This document shows positions 7,583-13,805 of a stretch of 14,239 bases of DNA, piece after piece (positions within the stretch are counted from its first letter, which is position 1; each line of letters opens with the position of its first letter). Under the pieces are notes generated by a model. It saw only the letters and a list, made by a program, of their open reading frames with translations. It did no database searches and had not been told where the DNA came from. Made by a program: the position numbers and the translations under genes. Location: the NCBI GenBank assembly GCA_036277635.1, contig DASUMP010000117.1, positions 1 through 14,239 on the forward strand, read 5' to 3'. This DNA comes from DASUMP01 sp036277635. Lineage in GTDB: Bacteria; Actinomycetota; Acidimicrobiia; IMCC26256; PALSA-610.

Positions 7583-8582
7583 GCGCTCCACTCCGGCACG
7601 TCGAGCTTGAACACCCGAGCCGCGTTCTCGCGCAGGAACTTCGGCCACACGTGGTCGCGGAACGGCACGTCGGGGAGCTCGGCGAAGATGCGGTCGTAGG
7701 TGAGGCCCGCGGGGAAGTATCCCGAGAAGATGATCTTGTCGGCGCCGCGCGTGTTCGCGAACTCGACGATGTCGGCGGGGTAGTACTTCGGCGCGAACGC
7801 CGTGGTCGAGTAGTAGAGGTTCGGCCACTTGAGGAGCAGCTTCACCATCAGCGCGGTCCAGGGCTCGGAACCGTGGCGGGTCACGAAGCGCAGCTCGGGG
7901 AAGAACCAGCACACCTCGTCGAGCAGCTCGGTGGCCTGGGGCGCGTACGGGATCCGCGGCCCGGGCACGCCGACGGTCGCGGCGAACGTGAGGTCGAGCT
8001 CCACGCACTTCGCGTAGATCGGGAAGAACTTCTTGTCGTTGAGCGGCACCTGCGGGATGAGCCCGGCAGGGAAGCAGCCCACGACCTTCACGTCGAAGCG
8101 CTCGCACGCGCGTTCGATCGTGCGGACGGCTTCCATGCCGTCGTTGGGGTCGACGCCGACGCCGGCCGAGAACCGATCGGGGTGCTCTCGCAGCGCCCGT
8201 TCGCCGTGATCGTCGGCGGGGCCGATGATGCAGTGCGACAACCCGTGGCGATCCATCTCTCCGAGCAGCAGCTCGACCGGGTCGCCCATCTCCTCGGACT
8301 CCCACTGCGGGACGTCCTTGAACATGTAGCCGGCCGGGAACTCGAGGCCGTCCTTGCTCTCGGTGTCGCGCGTCTGGCGCCGGATGAACTCGTAGAACTC
8401 GTACATGTCCTCGCGCGACTTCGGCAGTCCGACGGCCGTGTCGACGACACCGCCGGCGCGCGCGGCGTCGAACGCGGCGTTCGTGGTGGTCGGGAGCGAG
8501 AACGCGCGACTCATGCGTCGAGCTTGAAGACGCGCACTGCGTTCTCGCGCAAGAACTTCGGCCACACGTGGTCGCGGAACGG
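6728..8582. repeat. near-identical segments shared by the three amidohydrolase-like paralogues
   Basis: A 42-bp stretch coding for the C-terminal RDHVWPKFLRENA motif occurs at 6728-6769 and 7624-7665 without a mismatch, and at 8541-8582 with one. A 46-bp stretch covering the WPNLYYST region is identical at 6907-6952 and 7803-7848. Both repeats of paralogues 2 and 3 are 896 bp apart. The repeats come from tandem gene duplication; the rest of the genes has diverged clearly. Confidence 0.8.
7579..8514 (-). CDS. amidohydrolase-2-like protein lacking metal ligands, paralogue 2
   Basis: A 311-residue paralogue of the genes on both sides, with a slightly longer N-terminus (SLPTTTNAAFDAARAGG) before the first barrel strand GVVDTAVGLP. 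The HxH metal pair is absent, the central His strand reads FAATVGVPGPR (Val in place of His), and the GSDYP loop is FSGYFP, without Asp. The His of RHGSEPW is kept. Shared motifs are GYMFKDVPQW, LNDKKFFPIYAKCVELDL, WPNLYYSTTAFAPKYYP, FANTRGADK and the C-terminal FRDHVWPKFLRENAARVF. ATG 8514 overlaps the stop of paralogue 1 and its stop overlaps the start of paralogue 3 (both ATGA). It shares a 46-bp identical stretch with paralogue 3 (7803-7848 and 6907-6952), so these two are probably the closest pair or have exchanged sequence. Reaction unknown. Confidence 0.85.
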   Translation of the reverse strand: MSRAFSLPTTTNAAFDAARAGGVVDTAVGLPKSREDMYEFYEFIRRQTRDTESKDGLEFPAGYMFKDVPQWESEEMGDPVELLLGEMDRHGLSHCIIGPADDHGERALREHPDRFSAGVGVDPNDGMEAVRTIERACERFDVKVVGCFPAGLIPQVPLNDKKFFPIYAKCVELDLTFAATVGVPGPRIPYAPQATELLDEVCWFFPELRFVTRHGSEPWTALMVKLLLKWPNLYYSTTAFAPKYYPADIVEFANTRGADKIIFSGYFPAGLTYDRIFAELPDVPFRDHVWPKFLRENAARVFKLDVPEWSA

Positions 8583-9383
8583 CACGTCGGGGAGCTCCGC
8601 GAAGATGCGGTCGAGCGACAGTCCCATCGGGAAGTAACCCGCGTACATCACCTTGTCGGCTCCACGCGTGTTCGCGAAGTGCACAACTTCCTTCGGGTAG
8701 TACTTCGGGGCGAACGCGCTCGTGGAGTAATAAAGGTTCGGCCACTTCAGCATCAGCTTCACTGCGAGGTCGGCCCACGGTTCGCAGCCGTGACGGGTCA
8801 CGAACCGCAGCTCGGGGAAGTACCAGCACACCTCGTCGATGAGCCCGACGTACTGGGGCGCGAAGGGCACACGCGGCCCCGGGACTCCCGCGCACACGCA
8901 GATCGGGATGTCGAGCTCGATGCACTTGGCGTAGATGGGGAAGAACTTCTTGTCGTTGATCGCGACCTGCGGCGTGAGCCCGGCGGGGAACGCGGTCGCG
9001 GCCTTCACGCCGAGCTCCTCGACCGCGCGCTGCAACTCGCGCACGCCGTCCATGCCGCGGTTGGGGTCGACCTCGAAGCACCCGAAGAAGCGGTCGGGGT
9101 GGTCGGCGATCGCGCGATGCCCGGCCTCGTTCTTGAAGTTGGTGCCGATCATGGCCCGCTCGACGCCGACGCGGTCCATGTGATCGAGCAGGAACCGCAC
9201 CGGGTCGTCGGGGACGTCGAACTTCGGCACGTTCTTGAACATGTACTCGGCCGGGAACTCGAAGTCTTCCCGGGACTCCCGGTCGAGCAGCTGGGTGCGC
9301 AGGAAGTCGTACCAACGGCGGGGGTCACCGGCCGGGATCCCCATCATGAGGTCGATCACTCCGACGTCGGTCGGCATCGCCAT
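8511..9383 (-). CDS. amidohydrolase-2-like protein lacking metal ligands, paralogue 1 (operon head)
   Basis: A 290-residue protein, first gene of the leftward operon. It has the amidohydrolase-2 barrel layout but without most metal ligands: DLMMGIP (11-17) replaces the HxH strand, CVCAGVPGPR (162-171) has Cys for the central His, and YAGYFP (247-252) replaces the Asp-bearing GSDYP. His198 in RHGCEPW remains. Other marks are EYMFKNVPKF (46-55), NDKKFFPIYAKC, WPNLYYSTSAFAPKYYP and FRDHVWPKFLRENAVRVFKL (269-288). ATG 9383 was chosen because GAGGAG lies ten bases upstream (9399-9394) and homology with the paralogues begins nearby; ATG 9377 is an alternative. The open frame runs back to 9686 but that part has no resemblance to the paralogues. 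Its stop overlaps the next start as ATGA. Probably controlled from the palindrome-rich region 9384-9739. Confidence 0.87.
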   Translation of the reverse strand: MAMPTDVGVIDLMMGIPAGDPRRWYDFLRTQLLDRESREDFEFPAEYMFKNVPKFDVPDDPVRFLLDHMDRVGVERAMIGTNFKNEAGHRAIADHPDRFFGCFEVDPNRGMDGVRELQRAVEELGVKAATAFPAGLTPQVAINDKKFFPIYAKCIELDIPICVCAGVPGPRVPFAPQYVGLIDEVCWYFPELRFVTRHGCEPWADLAVKLMLKWPNLYYSTSAFAPKYYPKEVVHFANTRGADKVMYAGYFPMGLSLDRIFAELPDVPFRDHVWPKFLRENAVRVFKLDA

Positions 9384-9488
9384 CCCGGCTGCGCTCCTCG
9401 CTCGGGTGGGGCCACGGCGGCCCCGGTGGGGTGGTCGGTCTGTGGGTGCGCCGCCGCCGGGCGCCGGCCGGGCACGGTACCGCCGCTC

Positions 9489-9503
9489 CTGACGGGTCGT
9501 CAG
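9489..9503. promoter_or_regulatory. palindrome CTGACG-GGT-CGTCAG, operator candidate
   Basis: Perfect 6-bp arms with a 3-bp centre, inside the divergent control region. It contains TGAC and GTCA half-sites separated by five bases, close to the arrangement of the palindrome at 9527-9542, so the same protein might bind both. It lies between the candidate leftward promoter and the ATG at 9383. Confidence 0.4.
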
Positions 9504-9526
9504 ATCCGGGCGCGATCGCGGGCGCG

Positions 9527-9542
9527 CGTGACAACGGTCACG
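9527..9542. promoter_or_regulatory. palindrome CGTGAC-AACG-GTCACG, operator candidate
   Basis: Perfect 6-bp arms around a 4-bp centre. It sits just downstream of where the leftward -10 element would fall (TTGACA at 9571-9566 plus a 17-18 bp spacer), the usual place for a repressor site covering the transcription start of the amidohydrolase operon. Confidence 0.45.
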
Positions 9543-9571
9543 TTCTCGACTCAAACTAGGAGAATTGTCAA
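9543..9571 (-). promoter_or_regulatory. candidate leftward promoter of the amidohydrolase-racemase operon
   Basis: On the minus strand a consensus -35 hexamer TTGACA (9571-9566) is followed after 17 bp by CGAGAA (9548-9543), only a weak -10 match. The direction and position, about 160 bp before the ATG at 9383 and next to the palindrome at 9527-9542, support it; the poor -10 keeps confidence low. Confidence 0.35.
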
Positions 9572-9594
9572 TCTCAAGAAATGCGCACCTTGGA

Positions 9595-9606
9595 TCCCAA
9601 TTGGGA
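9595..9606. promoter_or_regulatory. 12-bp perfect palindrome TCCCAATTGGGA
   Basis: A gapless self-complementary 12-mer near the middle of the divergent control region, in its AT-rich part. It lies just upstream of the leftward -35 candidate, where an activator or a shared regulator could bind. No regulator was identified for it by sequence. Confidence 0.4.
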
Positions 9607-9739
9607 CGAAAGTCACAGCAGACGCCCGAGACCGACGACCTTGGAGCATCCGCAACGATCTGATCCGGCGACCTCGTGTGCCGCACTCGACACTGGTGCG
9701 TAACCGAGGCGTCCGTGGGGCCCGATACAGGAGACCGAC

Positions 9740-10936
9740 GTGAACCTGAAGACGGCGGCGCGCCAGCTCGGTGTCCACTACCAGACCGCGTACAAGTGGG
9801 TGCGCAGCGGCGAGCTCATCGCGGTGAAGGTCGGGCTGAGCTACGAGATCAGCGAGGCCGCGCTCGAACGCTTCCTGCTCGACCGTGAAGCGCAGAAGCG
9901 CGTGCCGACGGAGGCGTTGGAGCGGAACGGGCACGGCTCGGCGCTCACGCCGCTCGGGGTCGCCGACCGTGAGCACGTGCTCGCCGAGCTCGACGCGATG
10001 TTGCCGTACGTCAGCGTGGATGCGCGCGCGTTGTTCGACCATCTCGTCTGGCGCGCGACCGAGACCATCGGCGACTCGGTCGTGTTGCGTCTCCTCAGCG
10101 AAGACCGCCGGTGGTCGGAGCCGGTGGCGTTCGGGCATCCGGATCCCGCGAAGCACGTGATCATGGGAGCGATCCTCGCTCGGCACCTCCAACGAGCCGA
10201 CGAGGGGTTCGCGGGGCGCGCGTTGGCCGAGGAGCGCACGTTCTTCATGCCGCAGGTCTCGCAGCGGGCCGCGCGTCGCGGCGTGCCCAGCGAGTTCGTG
10301 CAGTACTTCGACCTTGCCAGCGTGTACAGCGTCATCGTCGGCGTGCTGCGGCGCGGCGACGAACCGGCGGGCACGCTCACCGTGCACCGCACCCAGCCCG
10401 GCGCTCCCTACAACCGCGACGATGTCGCGTATCTGGAGCAGCTCGCGGCGCGGGCGAGCAGTGCCCTCTCGCGCGCCGACCTCTTCGAACGCGCCTGGCG
10501 CGCCCGTGCCGACCTGAAGGCCCGGATCGAGAGCCTCGTCGTCGCGGCCGGAGGTCGTCCGATCGACGCGGCCCAGCTCACCCGCCAGCTGACCGACGTC
10601 GACGACCGGGGGCTCGGGCTGGTGCTCACCGACCTCGGGCACCGCGTCGTGGCCATCTCGGTCCGCGCCGCGGCATCGCTCGGGTACGAACCCGGCGAGC
10701 TCGTCGGCATGTCGTGTCTGGAGCTGACCGCGCCCGAGGACCTGCCCGACGAAAAGGAGCACCTGGCCCGGATGGTGCGCGGCGAGCTCGACTACTGCGA
10801 CGTGTCGGTGCGCAAGCTCCATCGCGACGGACGCGCGGTGCCGCTTGCGGTCCACCGGGCCGTCGCCCGCACGCCCGACGGCACGCCGCACTTCGTCGTG
10901 GCCGCGCTTCGACCCGACTGCGGGAGCGTGCACTGA
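9740..10936 (+). CDS. HTH-GAF-PAS sensory transcriptional regulator
   Basis: A 398-residue one-component regulator. Residues 1-50 form an excisionase/MerR-like helix-turn-helix (LKTAARQLGVHYQTAYKWVR, then a KVGLSYEISEAALERFL wing). About 75-250 is a GAF domain with a typical strand VIVGVLRRGDEPAGTLTVHR near its end, and about 285-395 is a PAS domain (AISVRAAASLGYEPGELVG to PLAVHRAVARTPDG). There is no histidine kinase or response-regulator part, so sensing and DNA binding are in one chain. GTG 9740 is supported by AGGAG at 9729-9733, six bases upstream. It is divergent from the amidohydrolase operon, whose control region it probably binds, and is followed after 69 bp by the cobalamin-binding protein. 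Ligands of the GAF and PAS domains are unknown. Confidence 0.88.
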   Translation: MNLKTAARQLGVHYQTAYKWVRSGELIAVKVGLSYEISEAALERFLLDREAQKRVPTEALERNGHGSALTPLGVADREHVLAELDAMLPYVSVDARALFDHLVWRATETIGDSVVLRLLSEDRRWSEPVAFGHPDPAKHVIMGAILARHLQRADEGFAGRALAEERTFFMPQVSQRAARRGVPSEFVQYFDLASVYSVIVGVLRRGDEPAGTLTVHRTQPGAPYNRDDVAYLEQLAARASSALSRADLFERAWRARADLKARIESLVVAAGGRPIDAAQLTRQLTDVDDRGLGLVLTDLGHRVVAISVRAAASLGYEPGELVGMSCLELTAPEDLPDEKEHLARMVRGELDYCDVSVRKLHRDGRAVPLAVHRAVARTPDGTPHFVVAALRPDCGSVH

Positions 10937-10940
10937 CGAG

Positions 10941-10971
10941 TTGGGGTCCGGGAGCCCTCGAGGGTTAGATT
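10941..10971 (+). promoter_or_regulatory. promoter with 19-bp spacer and internal palindrome before the B12-binding gene
   Basis: TTGGGG (10941-10946) and TAGATT (10966-10971) form a -35/-10 pair with a 19-bp spacer; TTAGAT (10965-10970) would give 18 bp. The spacer contains the perfect palindrome CCCTCGAGGG (10955-10964). Long spacers holding a palindrome are typical of promoters activated by MerR-type regulators. The predicted transcription start is near 10978, about 28 bases before the GTG at 11006. Confidence 0.5.
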
Positions 10972-10994
10972 CCGCCGGAGTGTGGGGCGGCATC

Positions 10995-11008
10995 GGGAGG
11001 TGATGGTG
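10995..11008 (+). promoter_or_regulatory. perfect Shine-Dalgarno that decides the start of the B12-binding gene
   Basis: GGAGGTGAT (10996-11004) is fully complementary to the 3' end of 16S rRNA. GGAGG ends five bases before the GTG at 11006, making that the best start; GTG 10982 and ATG 11003 are in frame but lie upstream of, or within, this site. Confidence 0.6.
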
Positions 11009-12106
11009 CGAGCGCACTTCCCAGCCGAGCGGGCCGGCGACGTCCACGGCATCGACGAGTCGCCGAGTGGTCGCAGTGTCGAGACGATCACGCTCGACGA
11101 CGTCCACCAATTCCTCGAGCTCGTCGACGCCGGCGATGTCGACGCGGCCACGCGCTTTGCGCTCGACGTGCACGCGAATCGCGTCCCGCTCGAAAGCGTC
11201 GTGACGAAGCTGCTCGCCCGGGCGCAAGAGCTCGTCGGTGCGCGCTGGCAGCAGAACCTGTGGACCGAGGAGCGCGAGCGGGCGTGCACCGCGCTCGTCG
11301 AGTCGACCTTGTCCGCGCTCGTCGCGCGTGCTCGGGGCGGGCTGCATCCGCGCCCGGACCTCGGCGAAGTTGTCGTGTGCTGCGCCGACGGCGACGAGCA
11401 CACGCTGGGTGCGCGCATGTTGAGCGAACTGCTGCGGGCGCGCCGACGTCGGGTCACGTTCCTCGGTTCCGCCACGCCGCTCGATCGCGTCGCGCAACGA
11501 CTCGAGGAGATCAGTCCGGTTGCGGTCGCCGTGAGCGCCTCGGTGCCGTTCACGCTCCCGGGTGTCCACCGCGTCGTACGGGTCGCTCACGAGCTCCAGA
11601 CGCCGGTCCTCGTGGGCGGTCGCGGGTTCGGCGGTCGCGCCGAGCGCGCGGCCGCGGTCGGCGCCGACGGCTATTCCGACGACGTGGGTACTGCCGCGCG
11701 GATCGTCGACGAGTGGGAGCGCGAACCGCCGCCCGGCAGGCGCCTTCCCGCGGTCCCGGAGGAGGCGCAGCGCCTCGACGCGAGCGCCGCCGCCATCGCG
11801 CGCGCCGCGCTGCGGACGATCCCGCCGCTCGGCGAGCGCGTCGATCCGATGTTGCAGGACGTGCCGTCGGTGCGCCGGGGCACCGAGCACCTCGTGCGGT
11901 GCGTGGCGAGCGCGGTGCTCGTGCGCGACGACGCCGTCCTGACCGAATACCTCGACTGGCTCCACACGACGATCCGTGCGCGCGGCGTGGAAACGGAACA
12001 GCTGGTCCGTCTGCTCGAAGCGATCGCTTCTGCATCGCCGACCGAGTTCACCGAATCGCGGCGTCTGCTCGGATCCAGCGCCGAACGCCTGCGTACCAAC
12101 GGCTGA
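11006..12106 (+). CDS. cobalamin (B12)-binding sensor-like protein without DNA-binding domain
   Basis: A 366-residue protein with a helical cap (about 25-112) followed by a cobalamin-binding Rossmann domain (about 118-240), the order found in CarH/LitR photoreceptors and methionine synthase. The base-off/His-on motif DxHxxG is present as DEHTLG (130-135), with His132 as the axial ligand, and the later GG is at 204-205. The cap has W81-x9-E91-R92, where CarH has Wx9EH, so the last His is Arg. Unlike CarH there is no N-terminal MerR helix-turn-helix; the N-terminus is only about 25 residues of linker. About 120 residues at the C-terminus form a helical region (LTEYLDWLHTTIRARGVETE) I cannot place. 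No methyltransferase or mutase domain exists, so a sensory or light/B12-dependent role is more likely than catalysis. Probably works with the preceding HTH-GAF-PAS protein. Confidence 0.82.
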   Translation: MRAHFPAERAGDVHGIDESPSGRSVETITLDDVHQFLELVDAGDVDAATRFALDVHANRVPLESVVTKLLARAQELVGARWQQNLWTEERERACTALVESTLSALVARARGGLHPRPDLGEVVVCCADGDEHTLGARMLSELLRARRRRVTFLGSATPLDRVAQRLEEISPVAVAVSASVPFTLPGVHRVVRVAHELQTPVLVGGRGFGGRAERAAAVGADGYSDDVGTAARIVDEWEREPPPGRRLPAVPEEAQRLDASAAAIARAALRTIPPLGERVDPMLQDVPSVRRGTEHLVRCVASAVLVRDDAVLTEYLDWLHTTIRARGVETEQLVRLLEAIASASPTEFTESRRLLGSSAERLRTNG

Positions 12107-12136
12107 ATCGCGAGATCGCTTCGCGCCGTCGTGGGT

Positions 12137-12148
12137 TACCGTCGTTCG
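12137..12148 (+). promoter_or_regulatory. candidate leaderless -10 element of the thiolase-like gene
   Basis: TACCGT (12137-12142) is followed by six bases and the GTG at 12149, the same arrangement as at the SARP regulator start. It lies in the 42-bp gap after the B12-binding gene and could give the catabolic genes their own leaderless transcript. The -35 region is weak. Confidence 0.4.
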
Positions 12149-13342
12149 GTGGAGGACTGGGGGTTCGCGACCGCACTCGACGCGATCGGCGGGGAGGTCG
12201 CGATCGTCGGCATCGGTGAGACCGACTACACGCGCGCGTCGGGGCGCTCGGCGCGAGAGATCGGTGCCGAAGCGGCGGCGCGCGCGATCGCCGACGCCGG
12301 ACTCGAGCCGGGTGACATCGACGGTCTCACGTACTCGGGCGCGTTCGCCGACTTCGACGCCGACGCGTTCCACGCGCACTTCGACACGACGCACGAGCTG
12401 TGGACCTCGCCGTGGGGTGGGGGGATGGCGTGGGCAGGCACCGCGCCCTACCTGGCGGCCCAGGCGATGCGGGAGGGACGTGCGCGCTACGTCCTCAACG
12501 TGTTCCCGGTCGCGTGGGCGACCCAGCGCGCGTCGATGACCGGGGGGCCGGGCGAGGTGCACGCCGCGCAGAGCGCGAAGCAACAGCTCGAAGTCCCGTT
12601 CGGCTGGTTCCCGCAACCGGTGTACTTCGCCACGATCCAGCGCCGGCACATGCACGAGCTCGGCACGACCCCCGAACAGTTGGGTGCCGTCGCGGTCACG
12701 GCCCGCGATCACGCGAACCTGCATCCGGGCGCCGTCATGCACGCCAAGACGCTGACGATCGACGACTACCTCGCGTCGCCGATGCTCGCCGACCCGCTGC
12801 GGCTCCACGACTCGTGCCTCATCTCCGACGGGGGCGCCGCCTACGTCACGACGAGTCGCGCGCGGGCGCGCGACCTGCGGCATCCGCCGGTGGTCGTCGC
12901 CGGCGTCGGCGAGGGGTACTCGGCGAGCGGGACCGCGTGGAGTCAGCAGCGCGCGTTCACGAGCACCCCGCAGGTGTTCAGCGCACCGGGGGCGTTCGCG
13001 ATGGCCGGGATCTCGCCCGCCGACGTCGAGGTGCTCGCGCTGTACGACCCGTTCACGATCGTCACGCTCATGCAGATCGACGACATGGGGTTCTGCGATC
13101 GGGGTGGCGCGGCCGACCTCGCGGCACGCGGCGGTCTGCGCCACGACTCCGGCATGCTGCCGACCAACACGCACGGCGGACTGTTGTCGCACGCGTACGT
13201 GCTCGGGATCGCGCACGTCGTCGAGCTCGTCGAGCAGCTGCGCGGCACTGCCCACGCGCAGGTCCCCGACTGCGAGGTAGCCGTGTACGGCGGGTACACC
13301 GGGCACATGGCGAGCACCCTGGTGCTCACGAAGGATCGCTGA
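12149..13342 (+). CDS. thiolase-fold (SCP2/Ltp2-like) protein, probable retro-aldolase subunit
   Basis: A 397-residue thiolase-superfamily protein of the lipid-transfer type. The N-terminal VAIVGIGETDYTRASGRS and the C-terminal NTHGGLLSHAYVLG...VELVEQLRG are characteristic. The catalytic cysteines are missing: the nucleophile region reads GGGMAWAGTAPYLAAQA and the C-terminal CxG loop is VYGGYTGHMAS. Tyr299 (LYDPFT) and Tyr350 (SHAY) are spaced almost exactly like the two active-site tyrosines reported for the steroid aldolase Ltp2. With the DUF35 gene directly behind, this suggests a carbon-carbon lyase acting on a beta-hydroxyacyl-CoA rather than a thiolase. GTG 12149 was preferred for its leaderless -10; GTG 12131 is in frame upstream but lacks a ribosome-binding site. 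The stop is one base before the DUF35 start, so the two are co-translated. Confidence 0.85.
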   Translation: MEDWGFATALDAIGGEVAIVGIGETDYTRASGRSAREIGAEAAARAIADAGLEPGDIDGLTYSGAFADFDADAFHAHFDTTHELWTSPWGGGMAWAGTAPYLAAQAMREGRARYVLNVFPVAWATQRASMTGGPGEVHAAQSAKQQLEVPFGWFPQPVYFATIQRRHMHELGTTPEQLGAVAVTARDHANLHPGAVMHAKTLTIDDYLASPMLADPLRLHDSCLISDGGAAYVTTSRARARDLRHPPVVVAGVGEGYSASGTAWSQQRAFTSTPQVFSAPGAFAMAGISPADVEVLALYDPFTIVTLMQIDDMGFCDRGGAADLAARGGLRHDSGMLPTNTHGGLLSHAYVLGIAHVVELVEQLRGTAHAQVPDCEVAVYGGYTGHMASTLVLTKDR

Positions 13343-13343
13343 C

Positions 13344-13805
13344 GTGGCGATCCGCCGCGACGACTTCCCGCTGCCCGATCTGAGTGACCCGCTCACCGCG
13401 CCGTACTTCACGGCCGCCGCCGCGGGTGAGCTGCGAGTGCCGCGCTGCTCGCGGTGCGAGCGCTTCGTGTGGTATCCGAGCGCGACCTGCCCGCGCTGCG
13501 GCGCGACGGAGATGCCGTGGACGCGCGTGAGCGGGCGAGCGACGTTGTTCTCGTGGGCGGTCGTGCGCCGCGCGTTCCTTCCCGCGTTCGCCGACCGGGT
13601 CCCGTTCGTGAGCGGTCTCGTCGAGATCGTCGAGGACCCGACCGTGCGGCTCGTGGGGTTCGTCGTCGACGTGGAGCCCGAGCTCCTGGTGCCCGACGAA
13701 CCGGTCGAGGCGGTGTTCCGGCCGTTGTCGTTCCCGACCGTTCCCGGGCGCTCGGTGCCCGTCCCGATGTTCCGACCGGTCGGCGCCGCGACCAGCTCGC
13801 CGTGA
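13344..13805 (+). CDS. DUF35 zinc-ribbon/OB-fold protein, partner of the thiolase-like protein
   Basis: A 153-residue protein with an N-terminal helix (LTAPYFTAAAAGEL), a zinc ribbon with Cys35-x2-Cys38 and Cys49-x2-Cys52 (RCSRC...CPRC), and an OB-fold C-terminal part (SGRATLFSWAVVRR to VGFVVDVEP). DUF35 proteins bind thiolase-fold enzymes and are needed for their activity or stability; in steroid degradation the DUF35 part of ChsH2 forms the complex with the aldolase Ltp2. The GTG at 13344 follows the thiolase-like stop after one base, and its own stop overlaps the next GTG as GTGA, so all three genes are tightly linked. It is a stand-alone DUF35 without the MaoC hydratase fusion seen in ChsH2. 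Confidence 0.88.
   Translation: MAIRRDDFPLPDLSDPLTAPYFTAAAAGELRVPRCSRCERFVWYPSATCPRCGATEMPWTRVSGRATLFSWAVVRRAFLPAFADRVPFVSGLVEIVEDPTVRLVGFVVDVEPELLVPDEPVEAVFRPLSFPTVPGRSVPVPMFRPVGAATSSP

Larger units (their letters stand above)
9384..9739. promoter_or_regulatory. divergent control region between the amidohydrolase operon and the HTH-GAF-PAS gene
   Basis: This 356-bp gap holds no credible gene. It contains a relatively AT-rich stretch (about 9543-9615), unusual for this window, and three perfect palindromes at 9489-9503, 9527-9542 and 9595-9606. Both flanking genes read away from it, so promoters for both directions should lie here. A leftward TTGACA is visible at 9571-9566. I found no convincing rightward promoter. 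Confidence 0.65.

Noticed and set aside
7579..8582. The regular 896-bp spacing of identical segments as a mobile element or integron
   Set aside because: The repeats fall in homologous codons of tandemly duplicated genes, with no terminal inverted repeats, target duplications or transposase.
9384..9686. N-terminal extension of amidohydrolase paralogue 1 to an upstream ATG
   Set aside because: About 100 Arg/Pro-rich residues with no counterpart in the other two paralogues; the region holds palindromes and a promoter candidate, and ATG 9383 has a Shine-Dalgarno.
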